Source of the DNA: Gentiana macrophylla
Lineage: Eukaryota; Streptophyta; Magnoliopsida; Gentianales; Gentianaceae
DNA length: 64,000 nucleotides
Assembly (NCBI GenBank): GCA_026214975.1
Contig: CM047807.1
Span: 67,931,824 to 67,995,823 of the forward strand
Direction of reading: 5' to 3'
The notes beneath the pieces were generated by a model, which saw only the letters and a list, made by a program, of their open reading frames with translations, was not told the DNA's origin and did not search any database. The position numbers and the translations under genes were made by a program. This document shows positions 56,381 through 64,000 of this stretch, piece by piece; the first letter of the stretch is position 1; each line of letters starts with the position of its first letter.

Positions 56381-57056
56381 TTGGATTGAAAACACAATGA
56401 GTTGGACCAAAACAACATGACCAGACAATATTCAACCCTTACAGAGTCTAAAATGTTACTTTCGACCCCCGAAGAGTCGAAATATCACATTTCAACCTCC
56501 TCAAAGTCGAAACGTGCACTGTTCTTACTGACTTTCGATTTCCATTTTTACTTAGTTGAAATGTGTATTTCATTGTACATAAGTGTAAAACACATACCAA
56601 GATCCTTTAACCCTTTCATAAGTTTGGTAAATATTATTTAAACATGTGTTGGATTGAAAACAAAGTAAGTTGGGCAAAAACAACATGACCAGACAAGATT
56701 CAACCCTTAGAGAGTTGAAAATGCTAATTTCGACCCAAGAGTCAAAATTGCACATTTCAACCTCCACACAGTCGTAAAGTGCATTGTTCTTACTGACTTT
56801 TGATTACAATTTTTACTTGGTTGAAATGTGTATTTCAATGTAAATAAGTGTAAAACAAATAGCAAGATCCTTTTCCCCTTTCATAAGTTTGGTAAATATT
56901 GTTTAAACATGTGTTGGATTGAAAACAAAGAGAGTTAGGACCAAACAACATGACCAGACAAGATTCAACCCTTTGAGAGTCTAAAATGGTAATTTCGACC
57001 GCCCAAGAGCCGAAATTGCACATTTCAACTCCCCAAAGTCGAAAAGTGCACTGTTC
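56381..57056. repeat. Tandem repeat, about 266-bp unit, 2.5 copies
   Basis: Copies start near 56401, 56669 and 56934 at a GTTGGACCAAAACAACATGA-like word. Each contains ACCAGACAAKATTCAACCC, two or three GTCGAA words, and TTTCATAAGTTTGGTAAATA. The third copy is cut at about 57056. Small open frames recur in each copy and are repeat artefacts. Confidence 0.85.
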
Positions 57057-57225
57057 ATTTGGAATTTTTAAAAACGTTAGGGGTTAGTTTGTAATAAAAT
57101 AAATCTATATAAAGTAATTTTTTTCTAGAAAAAGTATTGTGTTGCATAATACATGCGGTGCCTGAAGTAGACCCCTTATCCATAAAAATAATTAGTATGG
57201 CGCCCGAGTAAATTGTCATTTTTAT

Positions 57226-58071
57226 GGGCCATTTAGTTATTTAAGCTAGTCAAACAAAGCCCTTGCAAGAATAGCTTGGACAAACAAATTCTTGCATCTA
57301 TAAGCTCCAAATATTATAAGGGTGTGAAACACCCAAAATGCCCTTATTGTATCTCAACAAAATCCCTTATTGAATCCCCAATTAATAATATTATTAGAAA
57401 ACAAAAAGGTTTTTGCCGGCAACATTTCCGGTGACATTCCTTGCGACCATTTCTTCCTTCCTCCTCCCATCTCTACTCCTCTCTTCCCATCTCCTTCCAT
57501 CTCTTCCCCTCCCCTCTCCTTCCTTCTGACGTAGAGACATTCCCGGCGACATATGTCTCTTCCTCTTTCCGGCAAGATTTTTTATGTTAGTCGAATATTC
57601 ACAGTTTGGGGAAGATGAATCAATAAAATTCTCCCCTCCTCTTATCAAATTTTTGTGCTTTTCTTCCGATTTTTACAAAGTATGAAGCAAATGAAGGTTT
57701 TTTTTCGACTATCAAAATATGGCGGGATAGAGAAGTGGAAGATGAAGTGGGTATCTCTTACGGGCATAACCGTTATGTCACAACGAGTGACACAATATTT
57801 ATCTATATCATTGATAATAATACAAAACTCATTGATCATTATTATATCCATCATTATCTATAGTGAAGATCACGTTCCTTCACATGTTATGACACAACAA
57901 TTGTGTTTCTATAGTTACTTGAATCTTAATGGCTCATTTGGATTGATGGAATGTTATGGAGTGAAATGAATATGATAGAATGGCATACAATGGAAATGAA
58001 TGATGTCATTTCATTACTGCGTTTGGTAGGCAATGGAATAGAATGTTCATTTAAGTTTTCATGAAGATTAT
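57226..58071. other. Spacer, no gene
   Basis: Contains a C/T-rich stretch (57440-57560) and a MITE-like segment at 57936-58045 (TTTGGATTGATGGAATG ... GCGTTTGGTAGGCAATGGAA). Small frames on both strands show no known motif. Confidence 0.4.
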
Positions 58072-58824
58072 AAGTGATTGAACATCAAATTCAAGTTTAT
58101 TAAGCATATTGTAGTGCTTAATGATGACTATAAGTGATTCAACATCAAATTGAAATTCATTTAAGATTATTATAATGTTTATCGATGATTATAAGTGATT
58201 AAACATCAAATTGTTATAGTGTTCAATGATGATTATATGTGATTCAACATCGAATTGAAGTCCATTTATGTTTATTATAGTGTTAATCATAATTATAAGT
58301 GATTAAACATAAAATTGAAGTTAATTTAATTATTATAGTGTTTGATGATGATTATAAATAGTTGAACATCAAGTTGATGTTCGTTCAAGCTAATTATAGT
58401 GTTTCATGATGATTATAAGTGATTCAAGCTAATTATAGTGTTTCATGATGATTATAAGTGATTGAACATCAATTTCAAGTTTATTTAAGCTTATTATAGT
58501 TTTTAATGATGACTATACGTGATTCAACATCAAATTGAAGTTCGTTTAATCTTATTATAGTGTTTATCGAGGATTATGAGTGATTAAACATCAAATAGAT
58601 GTTAATATAAGTTTATTATAGTCTTTATCGATGATTATAAGTGATTAAACATCAAATTGATGTTAATATAAGGTTATTAAAGTGTTTGATGATGGTTATA
58701 AGTGATTAAACATCAACTTGATGCCAACATAAGTTTGTTATAGTATTTGATGGTGGTTATAAGTGATTGAACATCAAACTAATGTTAATATAAGTTTATT
58801 ATAGTGTTTGATGATGGTTATAAG
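58072..58824. repeat. Minisatellite, 61-bp unit, about 13 copies
   Basis: Units begin AAGTGATTRAACATCAAATT and end GTTTGATGATGRTTAT, mostly 59-62 bp. Two units are shortened by internal deletion (about 58193 and 58421). Copies are diverged but strictly head to tail. The last unit stops at AAG, where the SIRE-type LTR begins, so that element inserted into the array. Confidence 0.9.
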
Positions 58825-60225
58825 TGTTACGAAAATTTTATTATGTTTTGATGATGGTCATACTAGTTGTTATAGCAAGCCTGCAATAAGTTAGAATTCT
58901 TTGTATAAGTCTTTACTTAGAGTCTGATATGTTGTATAAGTTGAGTCAGACAAGTATTGTACTAGTTGGTAGGAAGGCAAAGTAAAACAGACATTCGGTA
59001 GGGTGAAGCTAGCCAAGCACCAGCAGATAAACAATAAAGACATTATGGTCTGACTTATAACCAAGGAAGTCTGTGATGACCTTGGATAAGTCTAAGTCAT
59101 GTTTCAAGGAATGAAGATCAATGTTTAAATATGGTGTACTGGTCACACACAAAACAAGGATCAGTGAAGCACAAGGATTCTCCTTTGAACTTAAAGAATA
59201 AAGGAAACAGTGAGTCGGCAAAGTAAACTGACTTTCGGCTGAGTGAAGACAAAGCAGTAAAGGAAGATCTAAACGGAAAAGTCAGGTGGATCACTTGACC
59301 GTTCAGAGAACGGCTGAGTAAACCTTACTCGATAAGATTATTGAAATACGAAGAAGATACAGAAGATGAAGCATTAATTGCACAATTAATAGAGGATCAA
59401 TCAAGGACGGATTCTCTGGTAAACGTTTGAAGAAAAACCCGATCACTAAAATCAAAGAGAATACTATTAATGGGAATCAAGAATAAAATCAAGGATTATT
59501 CCCTTTATTAACATAGCCAACGGACGGAAATTCAAATCAAGAATAATCAAGGCTATAAATAGAAGGCACTGGCAGAAAAAGAAAAAAAAAGAGATAATAA
59601 TCATAAAATCTGACCAGAAACTCTGTCAAAGTGAAAAATCTTCTATCTGAGCTAAAAGTAAATATCCAGTGATCAACTCAAATCTAAGAGCTACAAATCA
59701 AACATCAAGCATTGAGATTGATCAACAATTTGGTGAATTCAATTCACATAAATCAAGCAACTGAATCAGAGCCATCTGAGAGGGAGTTGTGTTTGTGATA
59801 GCTGCTGAAGGATTTGATCCCAAGGAGCAGTGAAAGAGACTGAGTCACTGAAGCTGTTGTAGTCAAGGAGTGATAGTCTTGTAGATTGTGAAGCTTGAGA
59901 AGTCAAGGACAATCGTACTATTGTATCTGTGAAAACAATAGTGAATTCCTTCAATCATCACAGGAGAAGACTGGATTAAGGGATTACACCACACTGAACC
60001 ACTATAAGCCTTGTGTCAATTTACTTTCTGCAATTTACCTTACTGCATTCATTTAATTGCTAACATTATACCACATATTATTGATTGCTTAAACTACCTT
60101 GAAATAACCCGTAAGAAGGGACTTATCCATTTGCCAAAAGCTTTTAATTACAAGAAAAGTTTTGAAACTCCACTATAGTCATTCACCCCCTCCGACTATA
60201 GTTTTACCCTTCTTTGGGACCAACA
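58825..60225 (+). repeat. 5' LTR of the SIRE-type Copia element
   Basis: 1401 bp from TGTTACGAAAATTTTATTAT (first base after the minisatellite) to CTTTGGGACCAACA. The end is fixed by the PBS that follows. The start is inferred from the break in the minisatellite and the TG. Confidence 0.75.
59551..59566 (+). promoter_or_regulatory. LTR TATA box
   Basis: GGCTATAAATAGAAGG inside the LTR is a strong plant TATA box. Transcription of the element would start about 30 bases downstream. Confidence 0.7.
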
Positions 60226-60226
60226 A

Positions 60227-60240
60227 TTGGTATCGAGGAG
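60227..60240 (+). promoter_or_regulatory. Primer-binding site of the SIRE-type element
   Basis: TTGGTATCGAGGAG follows the LTR by one base, a drifted form of the initiator-Met tRNA PBS. Confidence 0.7.
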
Positions 60241-60322
60241 GTGTTCTTAGTATCGAGAACTTTCAGATCTAATTTCCGATAACAAGGAGATCACATATTT
60301 TCAAAGTAGTTTTCAAATCTGT

Positions 60323-61874
60323 TGTCTCGGATTTTATCTAAGCAAAACAAACAAGTAATAAAAATAATCCGGTTTACCCCAAGTGCAGGGATCTTAGTAT
60401 AGAGGTTAATACCGGGTCGATCTCACAGGGAATCGAGGTTGTTTATCTAGTTTATTAATCTTTCTAAAGATTTGTCACGAAAAACACAAAACAAAACTAA
60501 AACGAATACAATAAACTGGGCAGAGGGTTGTCAATCCAAAGCCAGGAAATATGATTACGAACCTAAAATAACTAATTCTATTCTATAAACTAAAACGAAA
60601 ATAAAATTGTAAGCTAGCAACGAAGAACAAGGCACAAGGATTCTTTCAATTAAGGTAACGAGGAACAAGCAATGATCCACCTATCTCGCAACTCTCAATT
60701 TCTACCCTAGATCGTTTAGTGAAGATTTAATAAAGATGTGGTTCACCTATCAAAGGTATGAATTTCTACTCTCGTAGATAATTCGCCTATTAATCTTTCA
60801 TCTCTCGATCTTAAAGATTAACGCTTTCATAACAAAGGTGTAAGATTTCTCAATCTAGTAACCTAGAAATTTAACCTAGCAACTCTCGTTATTTTTAGGT
60901 TAAAAATCCCATCTTTACTACGGTGATCTAGGTCTAACAACGATTTTCATCAAACGTTAAACATCACAAAGCAACCATCTCTCGATATAAATTGCAAAAT
61001 CAATACAAAACGTAATAAAGAAACAACTTTAAATAAAAACTCACAAAACCAAATCCAAAGTCGAAATCAAAACATTTCATGATCGGCTTCACACGCTTGT
61101 TCGAATCGCTTAGCCTTTATTCATCGTTGGTATGCAAATAACATAATTAAAAGTAGAAGAAACGATGTTTTTGGTAGGTAAAAACCGCAGTAGAGCCACC
61201 TCCAACGGGGCTGGGACGGCCAAGGATGAAAATTATCGTGTCTAGGGTTGCAGAAAACGCATGTATTTATAGATTTCTAGGTCGGTTTAGGCAATGGCGG
61301 TGGATGGACGCCCGGCCAGTGCCTCTGGACGCCAGTTCAGTCTGTGTAAACTTTTTGAGTCGGGCCGAATATTCTCAAACGCCAGTCCTATGCAATTCTG
61401 GATGCCCGTCCAGGAAAAATCCATAAATCACGAATCGAGCTTGGCTCCGGTGGGCGCTTGATTCACCTCTTTGGCCGCTGATCCACTCTTACGGATGCCG
61501 GTCCGGTGGACGGACACCAAACGCAAGGCCCAAAGCATGCTCCATATCCAAGTTTAAGTTAAATCTTCAATCCCAAGTTCATCTTGCAACTTCATCCTTC
61601 TATTTAATCTTCAACAGAACATCGTTTAAGCTCCTTCATTGCCATGCAAGCGTACCTACAAGATAATCAAAGCGTGCAAAATGTAGAACCATATATATTG
61701 ATGGCAAAATCATCGATAAAAACACGTAATAAGCTCGATTTTGCATTTAAACCAATTTCATATGCATTCTCTCAATAAATCCTTTAAACACTTACTTTTC
61801 TATAAACAGTAATAAAACACGAAGGAAATTGCTACGAAATAAAATCATATATATCGTAAAAATCACCGTTAACA
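60323..61874 (-). mobile_element. Solo LTR, Athila-like, in the SIRE leader
   Basis: 1552 bp starting TGTCTCGG and ending GTTAACA, flanked by the exact duplication TCTGT (60318-60322 and 61875-61879). Near its plus-strand start it reads GGGTCGATCTCACAGGGAA, the reverse of the TGTGGGATCGACC motif near the 3' end of the Athila-like LTRs B and C, so it lies on the minus strand. No interior coding sequence or second LTR is present, so it is most simply a solo LTR left by LTR-LTR recombination. It carries a cluster of GGACGCC/GGATGCC motifs at 61303-61515. Confidence 0.8.
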
Positions 61875-61919
61875 TCTGTACTTTCTAGATATACACATAT
61901 ATATATCTTATTTGTACTT

Positions 61920-62639
61920 ATGGATCCCTCAAACTTTATGTCAAAAGTACATGTTTTTAATGTTAACAATTTTGATGAATATAAAATAAGAATGTTGTCC
62001 CATCTTGCAGCAACTCATAAGGAGATGCTTGATATAATCAATGAAGGCCCAATCATGATCATGACTGTGGTAGCCACAGGAGCAGATCAAGGAAAAGAAG
62101 TGGACAAACCTAAGAAGGATTGGACCAAGGATGACAGGAGAAGAGCAAATCTAGACTTTGTTGCAAAAGATATGATTTTGAAGACCCTAGATAGCAACAA
62201 GTTCATGAGAATCAAAGATTGCAAGACAACAAAGGAGATGTGGGACAAGCTAGCACTGATAAATGAAGGATCTGAGGCAGTCAAAGAAAACAAACTATCT
62301 GTTGCAAAACAGAAATTTGAGAACTTCAAAATGAAGGCTGGTGAATCCATTAATCAAATGGACAACAGATTCTCAAGCATCATCAGTGAACTGCAATAGC
62401 TTGGACACACATACCCCCAGAAAGAAGTGTGTTTAAAGATCTTGAGAGGCTTGCCTGCAAGATGGAAGATCATAACATCAGTAATCAGGGGAACAACAAA
62501 TCTTGCAAACACTGACACCTTGACTCTGATGTCCCAACTAAAAGCTCATGAATTCGAATTGAACGGTGAAGATTGTGCACCGGCAGAGACACGAAGAACC
62601 AGTGCATCGATAGCACCACAAGAAAGTAACTTTCTTTGA
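61920..62639 (+). pseudogene. SIRE-type Copia gag, N-terminal part with in-frame stop
   Basis: ATG at 61920. MDPSNFMSKVHVFNVNNFDE and YKIRMLSHLAATHKEMLD are the SIRE-type gag start. MILKTLDSNKFMRIKDCKTT and KQKFENFKMKAGESINQMDN are the UBN2-type core. A TAG interrupts it after SSIISELQ (62397-62399), and the same frame continues with YPQKEVCLKILRGLPARWK to a stop at 62637. gag packages element RNA in relatives; this copy cannot make a full protein. Confidence 0.9.
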
Positions 62640-64000
62640 TTGCATCAAAGAAAGAGAGACACTAGAACTCAAAGAACATGTAGCTTTATTAGTTAAACGT
62701 TTTGACAGGTTTAGCAAAAAGAAGCAAAGATATGAAACTCATCATCAAACAAAAGGTCAAGCTCAAACAAAGATATGAAGAAAAGAGATGATGAATACAG
62801 ATGCTTCAATTGCAACAAGAAAGGCCTCTTCAACGCTGATTTCCCTGAAGAAAACAATAAAGATGAGGAAAAGAATAAGTACAAAGCATCTGAGAAGAGG
62901 AAAGGTAAGAAAGCACTCAAGGCTGAGTCAAGCAGTGAAAAGAATGAAGAATCATCTGATAATGACTCAGATAATAATGATGAAGAAGACAGCTCAGAAA
63001 ATGAAAAAGCATGTCTATGTCTCATGACCAAAGAGTTAGATGAAGATGAAGGTGATAGCTCAGACATTGAGAAAACATGTCTGTGTCTAATCGCCAAAGA
63101 ATCTGATGAAACTGAGGTAACATCTAGCTCTTACTCTTCATCAAATGCATCCACATCTAACACTACACAATCTTTTATTCTCCCATTAGATCCAGCAGCC
63201 CTAGTCCAAAATCTCATGACTAAATTTGATGAAATTGAGATGAATCATGAAATTCTGGAAAAGGAATGTAAGGATCTAAGAAAAGAAAATAAAAGATTGA
63301 AGGAACAACTGGACAAATTGAAAGCTGAACTAGCTACTAAGGAGATAGACTCACCTAATCAAAAAGTAGCAGATGATAACTCATCCACTGCTAACATATC
63401 AGCTGAGAAAATCCATCCAGCATCTAAAAACACCACTGCACCACCAAAAGCACCAGCTTACAAACCTCCAAGAAGGTTTGGATCTAGATCTGGTCTTGGC
63501 TACAACAATCAGGATGAGATTAGAACCAATGGTCAACACAATTTTGAATCCAGGACCAACATTGGACCAAAATTCAAAAAAGGAAAGACCATAGTTTCAA
63601 CCACTCATCCTGCACCGGTGAAGTCAAAACCTAGTGCAGTAAAACAACAAACTAAACCATCATTCCAGTCAACCAAAAACAAAGACCTACTGAAAGGTAA
63701 AGGAAGACTTTACCCTTCAGAGGATGATCGGAATGTTGCACCTCCAAAATACAAGAAGAAATCATACCATGATGTGCATCATGTGTTTAAGAAAGATCAA
63801 TCAAGGTATGCTCATAGACACATGAAGCAGCATGGGTTTCCCACTGCATATTGGAAAGTAAAGAAGGATGCAAATGCACCAAAAAGTAGAGAAAAGTATC
63901 AGAATACCTTCAGTAGAAATATTAGAAGCTATTCTGCCATGCCTTATACGTATGAAGTTGATGACTTCAATTATCCAAAAAAAAGATCATTTGGATATAC
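62640..64000 (+). pseudogene. SIRE-type Copia gag C-terminal part, frameshifted
   Basis: After the stop the coding sequence can be followed in other frames: ERETLELKEHVALLVKRFDR (62650-62720), then a nucleocapsid segment near 62790-62840, an acidic Ser/Glu/Asp-rich region with the repeated CLCLMTKE / CLCLIAKE motif, and a coiled coil (HEILEKECKDLRKENKRLKE, about 63245-63345). Next comes a basic, Pro-rich region leading to pol. The zinc knuckle reads C-F-N-C-NKKG-L-FNAD-F, so the His and last Cys are lost. Pol should follow beyond the window. Confidence 0.8.

Larger units (their letters stand above)
54755..57225. mobile_element. Unclassified TIR-like element
   Basis: The left end has ATGGCACCACACC, TCTACTCGGGCACCAC and, further in, TCTACTTCGGCACCACAC with TTGTAATGC. 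The right end in reverse complement has TTTACTCGGGCGCCAT and, further in, TCTACTTCAGGCACCGCA with TATTATGC, in the same order. So the ends are diverged inverted repeats of about 100 bp. I could not fix the outermost base or a target duplication. The inside has a short Lys/Glu-rich frame, many GTCGAA/TTCGAC words and tandem repeats. Confidence 0.45.
58825..64000 (+). mobile_element. SIRE-type Copia element, 5' part (continues past the window)
   Basis: A 5' LTR (58825-60225), a PBS, a leader interrupted by a solo LTR, then a SIRE-type gag with a long coiled-coil and low-complexity extension. pol and the 3' LTR would lie beyond 64000. gag has a stop and frame changes, so this copy is defective. 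Confidence 0.85.

Noticed and set aside
56402..57023. Short genes at 56402-56641, 56570-56767 and 56835-57023
   Set aside because: They are the same frame in successive tandem copies or its antisense, with no conserved domain.
58072..58824. CRISPR-like spacing of repeats
   Set aside because: Units are contiguous, diverged and without unique spacers, in a plant genome. It is a minisatellite.

Overview
The window is a transposable-element nest from a plant nuclear genome, almost certainly a eudicot. The evidence is the mix of families (Helitron RepHel, CACTA, hAT and Mutator-type MITEs, four Copia lineages, Athila-like Gypsy elements, an L1-type LINE), AT-rich spacers and plant PBS types. I see no intact host gene, rRNA, tRNA or CRISPR array. 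Genus cannot be fixed by eye.

Left part (1-17.4 kb). A decayed Helitron replicase-helicase lies on the minus strand (about 896-5735). Next to it is a 225-bp hAT-type MITE (8-bp TSD CATATATA) split by a 4.3-kb Copia element with two identical 187-bp LTRs (6000-10310, TSD GTCAC). A 5.07-kb CACTA element (10784-15851, TSD ACA) carries exon-like fragments, one resembling glutathione S-transferase.

Centre (17.4-53.1 kb). A Copia element on the minus strand (17383-53087) is split inside its reverse transcriptase by an Angela-type Copia (18702-49650). That element is itself split: an Athila-like element B (32261-47364) sits in its RNase H region, a proposed Helitron (23419-29915) in its interior, and a 182-bp Mutator MITE in its right LTR. 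Element B contains a second element of the same family, C (37879-45069). The inner Helitron contains a LINE whose 5' half is inverted (24525-26819) with a 14-bp TSD, as expected from twin priming. Up to four LTR retrotransposons are stacked at one point. Most edges are supported by matching target-site duplications.

Right part (53.1-64 kb). A Helitron 5'-end-like sequence on the minus strand (about 53211-53236) may belong to the RepHel at 896-5735. If so, one Helitron is the ground layer of the first 53 kb. Then come foldback repeats, an unclassified TIR-like element with 266-bp tandem repeats (about 54755-57225), a 61-bp minisatellite (58072-58824) and a SIRE-type Copia (58825 to beyond the window). 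The SIRE element's leader holds a 1.55-kb solo LTR (60323-61874, TSD TCTGT) and its gag is broken.

No element in the window appears coding-competent. The most informative signals are the nesting order, the 5'-inverted LINE, the young but defective Copia, and the gene fragments inside the CACTA and the inner Helitron.
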